DNA of 64,000 nt, taken from positions 124,001-188,000 of the forward strand of contig JAJYUH010000002.1 in NCBI GenBank assembly GCA_021792635.1. Reading direction: 5' to 3'. Both the position numbers and the translations under genes were made by a program. The DNA comes from Natronospirales bacterium. Its GTDB lineage: Bacteria > Pseudomonadota > Gammaproteobacteria > Natronospirales > REEB76. Under the pieces are notes generated by a model that did not search any database, had not been told where the DNA came from, and was given only the letters and a program-made list of their open reading frames with translations. Below, in pieces: positions 1-9,001 of the stretch (positions within the stretch are counted from its first letter, which is position 1; each line of letters starts with the position of its first letter).

Positions 1-823
1 AATCATGTACGACGAAACCATCCGTCAGAAGACCCATACGGGTATGCCGTTTGCGGAATGGCAGACCCGGCTCGGGATCGTGCCGGGCATCAAGGTGGAC
101 AAGGGTACAAAACCGCTGGCAGGTAGTTCCACCGAGAAAATAACCGAAGGCCTCGATGGTTTGCGGGAGCGTTTGCAGGAATATCACGGCCTCGGTGCCC
201 GTTTCGCCAAATGGCGTGCGGTAATCACTATCGGTGGAGACCTTCCTACACAATACTGTCTGCACGCCAATGCCCAGGCATTGGCCCGCTATGCAGCGCT
301 CTGCCAGGAAGCGGGACTGGTGCCCATTGTGGAGCCGGAAGTGCTTATGGATGGATCACATACGGTTGAACGCTGCGCCGAGGTCACCGCTGAAACCCTG
401 AAGCGGGTGTTTGACGAATTGGCTATTCATCGGGTAACCCTGGAAGGTATGTTGCTCAAGCCCAATATGGTGATCGCCGGTATGCAGTGCGCCAGACAGG
501 CGGACGTGGAGGAGGTGGCACGGGGAACCATCCGGATACTGCGCAGGCAGGTACCGGCCGCGGTACCGGGCATCGTATTCCTCTCGGGTGGTCAGAGCGC
601 CGAGGTGGCGACGGCCCATCTGAATGCTATGAATGCCCTGGGATCGCAGCCCTGGAAGCTCAGTTTCTCTTATGGCCGGGCCCTGCAGGCACCCGCCCTG
701 GAAATCTGGAAAGGTCAGGAAACCAACAAGGAGGCGGCGCAGAAAACGTTTTTCCAACGCTCCAAGTGCAATAGCGCTGCCTGTGCGGGGTTATATACAG
801 CCCGGATGGAGAAAGCCGCCTGA
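1..823 (+). CDS. Class I fructose-bisphosphate aldolase, 5' truncated by the window
   Basis: Schiff-base aldolase that reversibly splits fructose 1,6-bisphosphate into two triose phosphates in glycolysis, gluconeogenesis and the Calvin cycle. The frame is open to the first base; 272 residues are visible from the Met at base 5, while family members have about 340-360, so roughly 70 N-terminal residues lie outside. Visible signatures are GIKVDKG near residue 28, LLKPNMV near residue 150, whose Lys matches the Schiff-base Lys of rabbit muscle aldolase, and FLSGGQS near residue 192. This is the eukaryote-like class I type, not the class II zinc enzyme. The stop codon lies inside a GC-rich inverted repeat that may act as a terminator. 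Confidence 0.93.
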   Translation, partial: IMYDETIRQKTHTGMPFAEWQTRLGIVPGIKVDKGTKPLAGSSTEKITEGLDGLRERLQEYHGLGARFAKWRAVITIGGDLPTQYCLHANAQALARYAALCQEAGLVPIVEPEVLMDGSHTVERCAEVTAETLKRVFDELAIHRVTLEGMLLKPNMVIAGMQCARQADVEEVARGTIRILRRQVPAAVPGIVFLSGGQSAEVATAHLNAMNALGSQPWKLSFSYGRALQAPALEIWKGQETNKEAAQKTFFQRSKCNSAACAGLYTARMEKAA

Positions 824-837
824 AAACTCACAGGCGG
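816..837 (+). terminator. Weak hairpin terminator candidate after the aldolase
   Basis: A 7-bp perfect stem (CCGCCTG / CAGGCGG) with an 8-nt loop spans the aldolase stop codon at 821-823. Only GGTT follows, so the U-tract is poor and termination strength is doubtful. The same arm sequence recurs in the strong hairpin at 59963-59990. Confidence 0.4.
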
Positions 838-988
838 GGTTAACGCTGTATTGACGCGGATTGGCTGCGGTGTGTAGCGTAGCGGGCGGGCAGTACCGGC
901 AGGAGAGCACTTTCGGAGCGCGTTTTGGCACGTGTTGCCTTGAGAGGGGTTAATACCACGTGGGACAGACGGACAATTTACCGCTCAG

Positions 989-1017
989 TTGACGGAGCGG
1001 AAATGTGTATCTAGACT
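989..1017 (+). promoter_or_regulatory. Promoter of the mla operon
   Basis: TTGACG at 989-994, a 17-nt spacer and TAGACT at 1012-1017 make a good sigma70-type promoter, 72 bases upstream of the mlaF start codon. It is the only strong promoter I see between the aldolase and mlaF. Confidence 0.65.
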
Positions 1018-1032
1018 AGACCGTCCAGTCTA
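1012..1032 (+). promoter_or_regulatory. Inverted repeat over the mla -10 box and start site
   Basis: TAGACT (1012-1017) and AGTCTA (1027-1032) form a perfect 6-bp inverted repeat separated by 9 bases. It covers the proposed -10 box and likely start site. It could be an operator or a small 5'-UTR hairpin; the function is inferred from position only. Confidence 0.35.
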
Positions 1033-1088
1033 AATTTGTAGATTCCCGTGTATAGATTCAGGGGTTTACGGACAAAATCGATAAGGCC

Positions 1089-1916
1089 ATGGCGATACAC
1101 GACCTGAAGCCCAATGATAACGTGGTGGAAATCACCGGTCTCAAATATCGGGTCGGTAACAAAGCCATCTTTGACCGTCTGAACATCAGTATTCCCCGCG
1201 GTAAGATCACTGCCATCATGGGGCCGAGCGGTACCGGCAAGACCACGCTGCTGCGCGTCATGACCGGACAGGTGTTGGCGGACCGCGGACGGGTATTGGT
1301 GGAAGGCAAGAATATCGCGCGGCTGTCCACTGACGAGCTTTACGGCCTGCGCAAGCAGATGGGCTTCCTGTTTCAGAATGGCGCATTGTTCACCGACTAC
1401 ACGGTGTATGAAAACGTGGCCTTTCCGCTGCGCGAGCACACCAAGTTGCCGGAAAATCTGATCCGCCACGTGGTGTTGATGAAACTGCAGGCGGTGGGGC
1501 TGCGCGGCGCTGCGAATCTGATGCCCGCTGAACTTTCCGGTGGCATGGCTCGGCGTGTAGCACTGGCACGAGCCATTGCTCTGGATCCCAAGATCATTTT
1601 TTACGATGAACCGTTCACCGGGCTTGATCCCATTTCCATGGGTGTTATCGTGCGTCTTATCCGTGTGCTCAACGACAGCCTTGGACTGACCAGCATCATC
1701 GTGTCACATGATGTGGAGGAAGTGTCTTCGGTGTCGGATCACAGCTATCTCATCTCCGATGGCAAAGTGGTGGCCTACGGTACACCGGAAGAGCTGGAGC
1801 ACAATAAATCCGCGTGGGTACGGCAATTCATGAAGGGTCTGGCGGATGGGCCGGTACCATTTCACTATCCGGCGCCGGATTACGCCGGTCAGCTGCTGGG
1901 TGAGGAACAAATCTGA
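1089..1916 (+). CDS. mlaF: MlaF, ATPase of the Mla lipid transporter
   Basis: ATPase subunit of the MlaFEDB inner-membrane complex, which moves phospholipid between the inner membrane and the periplasmic carrier MlaC. The 275-residue protein has Walker A GPSGTGKTT near residue 45, the ABC signature LSGGMARR near 150, Walker B IIFYDEP near 170 and the switch His in VSHDVEE near 205. It heads a five-gene operon (F-E-D-C-B) behind the promoter at 989-1017. Its TGA overlaps the mlaE ATG by one base, so translational coupling is likely. Confidence 0.95.
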   Translation: MAIHDLKPNDNVVEITGLKYRVGNKAIFDRLNISIPRGKITAIMGPSGTGKTTLLRVMTGQVLADRGRVLVEGKNIARLSTDELYGLRKQMGFLFQNGALFTDYTVYENVAFPLREHTKLPENLIRHVVLMKLQAVGLRGAANLMPAELSGGMARRVALARAIALDPKIIFYDEPFTGLDPISMGVIVRLIRVLNDSLGLTSIIVSHDVEEVSSVSDHSYLISDGKVVAYGTPEELEHNKSAWVRQFMKGLADGPVPFHYPAPDYAGQLLGEEQI

Positions 1917-2701
1917 TGCGCTTTTTGCTGCGCGAAATTTATTATATCGTCCTCGATTTCCTGCAGGGCATGGGCGCCAGTTGCCTGTTTCTGTTCCGTT
2001 TGTTGCGCTACACACCGACAGCATTGCTGCGCTGGCGGATCGTCTGGCAGCAAATCTACTCCGTGGGCGCCATGTCGCTGGTGCTTATCATGGTGTCCGG
2101 TTTGTTCGTTGGCATGGTGATGGCTCTTGAGAGCTACCATGTCCTCGTCAAATTTGCCGCTACCGCCGCCTTGGGCACCGGTGTCGCGCTGTCGATATTG
2201 CGTGAGCTGGGTCCGGTGGTGACCGCGCTTTTATTCGCCGGCCGCGCCGGTACGGCGCTCACTTCAGAGATTGGCCTGATGCGTGCCACGGAGCAGCTCG
2301 CCGGCATGGAAATGATGGCGGTAGACCCGGTCAGGCGCATCGTGGTGCCGCGGTTCATCGCCGGTGCGGTTTCAGTTCCGTTGCTCACCATGATTTTCTG
2401 CGCCATCGCCATCCTGGGCGGCTATTATGTGGGCGTGGATCTGATGGGTGTGGATCAGGGTGCTTTCTGGTCCCAGATGCGCGTGAACGTGGATCTTGTA
2501 GATGATATTCTGAAAAGCGTTGTCATCAAGAGTATCGTGTTTGGCAGTGCCATCAGCCTGATCGCCGTCTATGAGGGATATTATTCACTTCCCACCGCGG
2601 AGGGTGTGAGTCGAGCGACTACGCGTACCGTAGTTAACAGTTCACTCGCCGTCCTGGCGCTGGATTACCTGTTGACCGCTTTACTGTTTCATGGAGCTTG
2701 A
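1916..2701 (+). CDS. mlaE: MlaE, permease of the Mla lipid transporter
   Basis: Integral membrane permease (MlaE/YrbE family, 261 residues) that forms the lipid channel at the centre of the MlaFEDB complex. It has several hydrophobic segments and the family stretch around ILRELGPVVTALLFAGRAG (residues 91-109), followed by EIGLMRATEQ, the region that contacts the ATPase. Length is normal. The start overlaps the mlaF stop, and three bases separate its stop from mlaD. Confidence 0.95.
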   Translation: MRFLLREIYYIVLDFLQGMGASCLFLFRLLRYTPTALLRWRIVWQQIYSVGAMSLVLIMVSGLFVGMVMALESYHVLVKFAATAALGTGVALSILRELGPVVTALLFAGRAGTALTSEIGLMRATEQLAGMEMMAVDPVRRIVVPRFIAGAVSVPLLTMIFCAIAILGGYYVGVDLMGVDQGAFWSQMRVNVDLVDDILKSVVIKSIVFGSAISLIAVYEGYYSLPTAEGVSRATTRTVVNSSLAVLALDYLLTALLFHGA

Positions 2702-2704
2702 ATC

Positions 2705-3175
2705 ATGCGCCAGACACGCACCATCGAGATCAGCACGGGGTTTTTCATCATTCTCGGTTTTGTCTCCCTGTTATTCCTGGCGACGCAAACTACCAATATC
2801 CAGGCCTACAGCGGTAACGGTGGTTATACGGTGACTGCAAGCTTTACCAATGTGGGCGGTCTCAAAGTGCGGGCTCCGGTGACCATGGCGGGCGTGCATG
2901 TGGGACAGGTCACTGCAATTCGCCTGGATCCGCGTACCTTCAGCGCCATTGTCAGCATGCAGATCAGCCAGCGCTATAACCAGATTCCGGATGATTCCAG
3001 CGCCAGCATTCTGACTTCCGGCTTGCTGGGTGAGCAGTATATTGGGCTTACACCAGGGGGGTCCGAGACCTTTCTCAAGAACGGCAGCAGAATCCAGCTT
3101 ACCCAGTCAGCCATCATCCTGGAAAACCTGATTGGACAATTTTTGTTTCACAAGGCGTCTTCAGGGAGTAAGTGA
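2705..3175 (+). CDS. mlaD: MlaD, MCE-domain substrate-binding subunit
   Basis: Periplasmic MCE protein anchored by one N-terminal membrane helix (about residues 8-28). MlaD hexamers form the ring that passes lipid between MlaE and MlaC. The 156 residues contain a single MCE domain, with the typical VGGLKVRAPVTMAGVHVGQV run near residues 50-70 (quoted in part) and SGLLGEQYIGL near 110. The C-terminal tail is short, as in E. coli-type MlaD rather than the long Mce proteins. The stop overlaps the mlaC ATG by one base. Confidence 0.95.
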   Translation: MRQTRTIEISTGFFIILGFVSLLFLATQTTNIQAYSGNGGYTVTASFTNVGGLKVRAPVTMAGVHVGQVTAIRLDPRTFSAIVSMQISQRYNQIPDDSSASILTSGLLGEQYIGLTPGGSETFLKNGSRIQLTQSAIILENLIGQFLFHKASSGSK

Positions 3176-3828
3176 TGCGTATCAAGAGTCTGTTCATTCC
3201 GGTCATTGCACTGTTTTTAAGCTTGCCGGCGTTGGCGGATACCGTCGCGTCCGCGCCAATGCCGCCAGATCAAGTAATCGAGCAGACCGCGAAGCAAATG
3301 TTCGCGGCTGTACATGGCCATCAGGCCGAGCTTAAGCGGCATCCCGAGGCGCTGTATGGGATTATTGGCAAGATCCTGTTGCCGCATTTTGACCTGAATT
3401 ATGCTTCGCGTCTGGTACTCGGCCTCTACTGGCGTACTGCCACACCGGCGCAGCGCAAGGCGTTTGAAGATGCGTTTTATAAATACCTGGTGCACAGTTA
3501 TGCCGATGGCTTGCTGAAGGGCAATTACTCGGAGCACAACATACAGGTGGAGCCGTGGCGCGGTCGGCTCAGTGCTACCCAGGCCACGGTGCGCAGCAAG
3601 GTAATGACCGGCAACCGGCCGCCGGTGCAGGTGGATTACGCCATGGTGCGAACCAAGGATGGCTGGCAAGCCTTTGATGTCACCATCGAAGGAATTTCTT
3701 ATGTTTTGAATTACCGTAACCAGTTCGGTCCCGAAATCCAGCAAACAAGTCTGGACGCGCTTATCAAGCGTCTTGATGCCGAGGCTGGCACAGGGCCGGC
3801 ACCGCAACCGCACGGCGGTGGATCCTGA
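3175..3828 (+). CDS. mlaC: MlaC, periplasmic phospholipid carrier
   Basis: Soluble periplasmic lipid shuttle between the outer-membrane MlaA complex and inner-membrane MlaFEDB. The 217-residue product has a cleavable signal ending near LPALA|D and the MlaC/Tgt2 fold signatures: YGIIGKILLPHFD near residue 60 and SYVLNYRNQF near 180. I use ATG 3175, which overlaps the mlaD stop, rather than the GTG one codon earlier. A second MlaC-family protein, HpnM, is encoded just beyond the operon on the other strand. Confidence 0.93.
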   Translation: MRIKSLFIPVIALFLSLPALADTVASAPMPPDQVIEQTAKQMFAAVHGHQAELKRHPEALYGIIGKILLPHFDLNYASRLVLGLYWRTATPAQRKAFEDAFYKYLVHSYADGLLKGNYSEHNIQVEPWRGRLSATQATVRSKVMTGNRPPVQVDYAMVRTKDGWQAFDVTIEGISYVLNYRNQFGPEIQQTSLDALIKRLDAEAGTGPAPQPHGGGS

Positions 3829-4130
3829 TGGAGAAGGTGGCGTTTGAGGACACCGGAGCGGGCCGGTTTCGGGTCGAAGGCCAGCTCAATTTTGCTACTG
3901 CGGCCAAGGCATTGGAAACCAGCCGGGGTTTATTTGCCGAAGAACGGACTATCCGGATGGATCTATCCGGGGTCACGGCTACTGACAGCGCGGGTTTGGC
4001 CTTGCTGGTCGAATGGGTGATCCGGGCCCGTCAGGGGAAATGTCAGCTCACGTATTCCCATGTACCGCAGCAGATACTTGCCATTGCCCGTATCAGCGAT
4101 GTGGATACCATGCTGCCTATAACAGAATAA
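3828..4130 (+). CDS. mlaB: MlaB, STAS-domain subunit
   Basis: A 100-residue cytoplasmic STAS-domain protein that binds and regulates the MlaF ATPase. It contains the phosphorylation-loop-like MDLSGVTATDSAGLALLVEW stretch near residues 44-63. Its ATG overlaps the mlaC stop. It is the last gene of the operon; no strong terminator is visible in the 223 bases before the convergent hpnM. Confidence 0.9.
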   Translation: MEKVAFEDTGAGRFRVEGQLNFATAAKALETSRGLFAEERTIRMDLSGVTATDSAGLALLVEWVIRARQGKCQLTYSHVPQQILAIARISDVDTMLPITE

Positions 4131-4353
4131 GCCAGACACTGGCAGCTATTGTTACCCGGATCATGTCAGGGTGTGCGCCGGGCGTAATATCCGGTTTGAC
4201 GCCGGGTCAGGCAGTTGACGGATAAATCGGTTTCCCAACTGGCGGCCCCGCCGGGATAAAGGCAAGGCATTTTCCGATACTGGTCCGGCGTTGGGATATC
4301 CACCACATAACCCGTATCCCGGCAGCAGCTACAAGGAGCACAGGTCCAAGAAT

Positions 4354-5028
4354 CTATTTTTCTCCACTCCGTTCCAGGGCCAAGATGTCATGGGTTATGT
4401 GGCTGATTAAACCCTCGAATCCCTCTTTATTCAGGATTTCAATATACTGTGCCTGTTTCAGGGATAAGTTACTTACTCCATCAGCCACTACGTTCATAAT
4501 GAGCCAATGGTCATTGACTTCGTGCAACAAGTAATCAAATTTATGCCTGGTACCGTCGGGTTCGACAAATAATGTACGGACTACCAAAAAGAATCGATAC
4601 TGTTGGTTGCTGAGCCCGGTAAATGCCTCGCCAGAAAACCGGGTAAACTGCCCTGCATAGTTGGCAGCAGTAAGGTCCAATAGTTTATTAATTAGAGTTT
4701 GCTTTTGTGCGGCGCTGAATTTTGACCAATAAGGCCCGACGACGGTTCTGGCAATGAAAGGCATGTCAAAACTGGTCACAACTATCGGCCTGATAAGCCG
4801 GTATCTACCCAGATAACCGGCAGATTTTCCGGCTTTCATTATCGTAAGCAAGCCCGCATCTAAATGTGCCACGACTTGAATGGCGGAGGGGCTGATTCTG
4901 GCAACAGCGTTGGCGGGCGCAATCTGTCCCGCTTCATCATGGGCAAGTGATGTGACGCAAATACATAAAGAAACGGCAAAAAGCGCTACGCCACTTGCTA
5001 TTGTTGTGCTCATATTTTTATAGATCAT
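4354..5028 (-). CDS. hpnM: HpnM, hopanoid-associated MlaC-family periplasmic protein
   Basis: MlaC/Tgt2-family protein of 224 residues, assigned to HpnM because it stands at the end of the hpn run next to hpnL and hpnN. An N-terminal signal (SGVALFAVSLCICVTSLAH) implies a periplasmic location. The core resembles MlaC, with LGRYRLIRPIVVTSFD around residue 75 and a C-terminal carrier-type domain. ATG 5028 is chosen: an AAGGA lies 10 bases upstream; TTG 5034 is closer to it but less standard. By family it should carry a lipid, perhaps a hopanoid, across the periplasm. That substrate is inference. Confidence 0.8.
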   Translation of the reverse strand: MIYKNMSTTIASGVALFAVSLCICVTSLAHDEAGQIAPANAVARISPSAIQVVAHLDAGLLTIMKAGKSAGYLGRYRLIRPIVVTSFDMPFIARTVVGPYWSKFSAAQKQTLINKLLDLTAANYAGQFTRFSGEAFTGLSNQQYRFFLVVRTLFVEPDGTRHKFDYLLHEVNDHWLIMNVVADGVSNLSLKQAQYIEILNKEGFEGLISHITHDILALERSGEK

Positions 5029-5256
5029 AATCAATTATTCCTTGCATCAAGCCACATGTCTGTCCGTCACTGCGGATAATGGTTTCCACTGTGTATACCG
5101 GTTGGCCTGGATCGCGGTACCAAGAAGACATCGTAGCACGGCGCGCACCGGCAGGATTTTATCAGGTTATACAGCGATATAGCAGGATGCATAATCAGAT
5201 GAGTACGCTTGGAATAAATTTGGTCTAGACGCAATCCGCTATTAACATGCACTATT

Positions 5257-6318
5257 TTATAGGTTGATTTGATAGGGTTTTCTTTTGAACAGGTTGCCCA
5301 GACGCCTACCTTCCACCCATTGCCATGACATCAATACCGGTAAACCGAATACAATATCCCGGAAGCGTTTGGCAAGTGAGAGTGCGATTGCTAATTCAAG
5401 GTTGAGACCAGCAACCGCCCCTAACAATACCAAGCTGGCTTCTTGTACCCCGATCCCGGCGGGAACGATGAATGTCGCGCTGCGAAGCGCTTGACTCAGG
5501 CTTTCGATCATGAGTGCTGCGCTGAATGGTATGCTGTGTTTCAGCAGATAAAGTATAAACCAGATTTCAGCCGCCCCCGCCAGTAACCCAGCCATTTGCC
5601 ATATGCCACAGCGGATTAGATCGCGGCGACGACGATAGAGAGCCTTGATTTCGCCGTCGAGCAGGGCAGGGTCGCCCATGGGTGCGAGTAATTTATTCCC
5701 GCTGGGCAGCCGGACAGCCAACCGCTTGAAGCGCTGGAAGATGCCGTTATGTTGCAGCAGCACAAACACCATGAATAGCGGCAAGGTAATCAGCAAAGCG
5801 ACCAGTATCGTTCCTGTCAAATATGCACCGCGTATATCAAAAGCAAGCAGTGCGATACCCAAGAGAGCGAAAAGATATTGGTTTATAAGCGTCAGTGTAG
5901 TCTCGACGATCACGCTGGCGATTGCGAATGCCGGTGCTATATTCTTTTTTATCACAAGCCGGATTCCGGCAACCTCACCGCCAATTCTTGCCACCGGAAG
6001 TAAACTATTCATGGCATCGCGGACGGAAGCCACCCAGAATAGGTATGGAAAAGAGATATGCGGAGACTTGAATTTCTTGAGAAGAATGTTCCATCCTTCA
6101 GCATCAAGTGCAAGCGGCAGCACATGAAATGGTATGAGCCATAGCATCTGCCAGCCTGCGACGGAAATGGTAGAGATGATGCTGTTAACGCCTTCATGGA
6201 AAATGAGTGCCGTAAAAAACAAGAGACCCGCGAAGCCGGTCGTATACGTGATGATTTTCACATAATCATGTCTATTATGTGAGGATCCGCCGTCGCTCGT
6301 ATCAGTGCCACTATGCAT
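5257..6318 (-). CDS. hpnL: HpnL, hopanoid-associated flippase-like membrane protein
   Basis: Polytopic membrane protein of 353 residues in the lysylphosphatidylglycerol-synthase transmembrane superfamily, the family of HpnL. It has many hydrophobic helices and the family motif PAGIGVQEASLVLLGA near residue 285. Family knowledge suggests lipid flipping or transport; the biochemical role of HpnL is not settled. It overlaps the hpnN stop by 8 bases, so the two are probably translationally coupled. A 228-base gap separates it from hpnM downstream. Confidence 0.85.
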   Translation of the reverse strand: MHSGTDTSDGGSSHNRHDYVKIITYTTGFAGLLFFTALIFHEGVNSIISTISVAGWQMLWLIPFHVLPLALDAEGWNILLKKFKSPHISFPYLFWVASVRDAMNSLLPVARIGGEVAGIRLVIKKNIAPAFAIASVIVETTLTLINQYLFALLGIALLAFDIRGAYLTGTILVALLITLPLFMVFVLLQHNGIFQRFKRLAVRLPSGNKLLAPMGDPALLDGEIKALYRRRRDLIRCGIWQMAGLLAGAAEIWFILYLLKHSIPFSAALMIESLSQALRSATFIVPAGIGVQEASLVLLGAVAGLNLELAIALSLAKRFRDIVFGLPVLMSWQWVEGRRLGNLFKRKPYQINL

Positions 6319-9001
6319 GGTTATCCGGCATGGATGACCGCCGGTGATCGTAGTTGAACAGCGTCAAAACTGCGGGTAAAACGATCAGGGTGCATACCAG
6401 GACCCATCCAAGAGCGATACTCAAGGTAATTCCCAGCATGGACACCGCCGGATCCGATGCAACAGCAAGGCTACCAAAGGTGCTCATTGTTGTGAGTGCA
6501 CTGAAGAATATTCCGACCGGAGTGCTGCTCCGCATGACTTTATTGATGTCTGTGCCATCTCGCCAGCGTAGGATCAAATATATACCGTAGGCAATCCCCA
6601 AACCCACCAGCAGTGGCAGTACGATAATATTTGCAAGATTGTATGAGATACCGGCTAGCTCCATGGTGGCGCTTGTAAGCAGACACGCCAAACCAAGCGG
6701 CGCAAGCACCAGTAAAGTGTCTCGCAGGTTACGCAGCACTAGTAGCAGCATGATGGCAATGAGTACTATTGCGGTAATCGTTGCTTGACGGAATGCGCTG
6801 ATGACAGCATTTCCACCTTCGACCATCATGACAGAGATACCAATGGCAGCGGGGGAGACAGCCTTAACGTCATTCACGAAACGCTGCATATTGGCGGTTG
6901 CATTGAGGTTCAAAGAAGAAAACACTTGGATCCGTGCCTGCCCGTCTGCAGAAAGGTATTGATCACGCAGGTCCGTTGGCAATGAGGCCAACGTCACAGG
7001 CTCTGCGTTGAATAACTGATGCAGGCGTGCAAGTTCTTCAGGTAATGTTCCGATAACGCGTTGCTGGAGCAGCGCGTATTTTTGCGGGCTATGTCTATAT
7101 GTATTTTGAAACCGGGAAAGTGCTGTATCGAGTATCTGCATGGAGCGGTGCAAATCTGGTCTCTTTATATTCCGGACAGTACGCTCGAGATGCGAGCGGA
7201 ATTTGTTTATTGAGTTTTCAATCTGTCGAATGCTGGGTGCAACGATGGTTGTAGAAGGAAGCAAGGTGAACGGCGGAAAAGTGATAGACATCTGGCGGAT
7301 GATATTCAGTTTATAGGCTTGGTTGTCCGGGATGAAACTGTCTAGTGTTATCACCCGTGCGACGGAGCGCACGTGGTTGATCCTGGCTGCGACCCGTTTT
7401 GCGCTATTGAGGTTAGGTTCGAGTATGTCTATTGTATAGGGCGAGTATTTGCTCTCTGCCAGCAGTTTATGAAATGTTTCAACGCCTTCAGATTTAGGAT
7501 TTTGGAGGTGTAATGGGTTGAAATCAAAATGTGTTCGCAATACGAGAGGAATAGAGAGCACACCTGCTATAACGGCGATAATTGTGATACCGGGCGCATA
7601 TCGTTTGAAATGGAGATGGTTCAGGTTGAAGTGATACTGGTTACGAAGAATGCTTGGCTTGATGCGCATGGACACCAATAAGGAGGGCAGAACCGTCAGA
7701 TAGGCAAACAAGGCGATGAAAATGCCAGTCCCCGCAATGATACCCAGTCCGATTATGCCTGCATATGCTGTCGGGACGAATGAATAAAAGCTTGCGGCTG
7801 CGGCAAATGCTGCAAGGGTAAGGCCTCCACCCATCCTTAAAGCTGTTGTATGAAGTACTGATGTCAGCTGGCTATTTGTTCTGGATTCTTCAAGATAGCG
7901 GACGCAAAATTGGATGCCGAAATCGACGCCGAGCCCCAAAAACAAGACAGCGAAGGAAATGGAGATTAGATTAAACGGTCCAACGAAATACAACGCGAAT
8001 GCGGTTGTCCAAATCAGTCCAGCGATCAGTGTGATGAGAACTGCTGCTATGACGCGCCAGCTACGCAGGCCAAGGGTCAATAAAATGGTGACCAGGCAAA
8101 AGGCTAATATCGTGGCGAGGCTGATTCCAGTAGATACAGTGCGGAGCTGATTGTTATCTAGGACTGCCTCACCTGTCAAGTGTACCTGGACCCCATAGGC
8201 AGCGTTGAGATTGAGTGATTCTATTCGTTGCCTGAGATCATTAATTGAAGCTGCATAGGGCCTGAGTGTATGGCGCTCCGCTACCGGCTTGACCATTATG
8301 AATTGGAGACGTTGTTGAGATGACGCCTTATTTCCAACGATCAGTGAACCCCACGGCATCTGATAATAATGTCTGCTGCCTATGGTATTTACGGTTCTAC
8401 TCAGGTTGTTGAATACGGGTTGGAGCCCTGAAAGCATAAAATTGTTGTTGTTGCTATTCTCCAGTACTTGATCCAGTAAGTCGAATAATCCGCGTAAACT
8501 TGGATCTTGTATCAATCTTGCAATTAGCGGTTGTGCCTGTGACAATTTATCGCTCAAATCTTGAAGTCGGGCCGCACTCAGATAAAGCAGGCCATTCTGT
8601 GCGAAAAACTTACCTCCGCCTGGTTGGTAAACAAAGCTGTATTCTTTTGGGCGCGAACGTAACCAAGCAGACAGCGTATCCGCCGCCCGAGTCGCCAAGC
8701 CAGATGTATCACCCTGAATTACAACAGTTATTGTCTCGTGCAATTGTGGGAATGCGTTTACGTATTTGACATTGCGTTGCTGAAATGGAAGGTCTTTGGC
8801 TATGAGATCGCTGGAATTCGTACTGATTGAAAAGTGGGTGGCCACGTAGAGAATCGACAGACAGGTGATGATGGCGGCCAGTAGCAAGACAAAACCAGCC
8901 TTGCGTCCGGAAAAATCGACCACGCGGCATAACCACCGGATGTAGGCATTGCCAGTGGCTGTCAATATCGAGTTGAGGTTCTTGATCTTATGCAATGTCA
9001 T
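6311..9001 (-). CDS. hpnN: HpnN, RND-type hopanoid transporter
   Basis: Large RND/MMPL-family inner-membrane protein (896 residues) with two repeats of a periplasmic domain followed by a bundle of membrane helices. The sterol-sensing-like run LFLGLGVDFGIQFCVRYLEE in the first half is matched by LLVGLGIAYGIYLILRW in the second. HpnN proteins move hopanoids from the inner to the outer membrane (known for Rhodopseudomonas). The gene overlaps hpnK upstream by 14 bases and hpnL downstream by 8. It is notably AT-rich compared with the window flanks. Confidence 0.92.
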   Translation of the reverse strand: MTLHKIKNLNSILTATGNAYIRWLCRVVDFSGRKAGFVLLLAAIITCLSILYVATHFSISTNSSDLIAKDLPFQQRNVKYVNAFPQLHETITVVIQGDTSGLATRAADTLSAWLRSRPKEYSFVYQPGGGKFFAQNGLLYLSAARLQDLSDKLSQAQPLIARLIQDPSLRGLFDLLDQVLENSNNNNFMLSGLQPVFNNLSRTVNTIGSRHYYQMPWGSLIVGNKASSQQRLQFIMVKPVAERHTLRPYAASINDLRQRIESLNLNAAYGVQVHLTGEAVLDNNQLRTVSTGISLATILAFCLVTILLTLGLRSWRVIAAVLITLIAGLIWTTAFALYFVGPFNLISISFAVLFLGLGVDFGIQFCVRYLEESRTNSQLTSVLHTTALRMGGGLTLAAFAAAASFYSFVPTAYAGIIGLGIIAGTGIFIALFAYLTVLPSLLVSMRIKPSILRNQYHFNLNHLHFKRYAPGITIIAVIAGVLSIPLVLRTHFDFNPLHLQNPKSEGVETFHKLLAESKYSPYTIDILEPNLNSAKRVAARINHVRSVARVITLDSFIPDNQAYKLNIIRQMSITFPPFTLLPSTTIVAPSIRQIENSINKFRSHLERTVRNIKRPDLHRSMQILDTALSRFQNTYRHSPQKYALLQQRVIGTLPEELARLHQLFNAEPVTLASLPTDLRDQYLSADGQARIQVFSSLNLNATANMQRFVNDVKAVSPAAIGISVMMVEGGNAVISAFRQATITAIVLIAIMLLLVLRNLRDTLLVLAPLGLACLLTSATMELAGISYNLANIIVLPLLVGLGIAYGIYLILRWRDGTDINKVMRSSTPVGIFFSALTTMSTFGSLAVASDPAVSMLGITLSIALGWVLVCTLIVLPAVLTLFNYDHRRSSMPDNHA

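Noticed and set aside
4131-4353. Possible bidirectional terminator between mlaB and hpnM
   Set aside because: Inverted GC-rich words are present, but no stem with an adjacent T-run could be made out.
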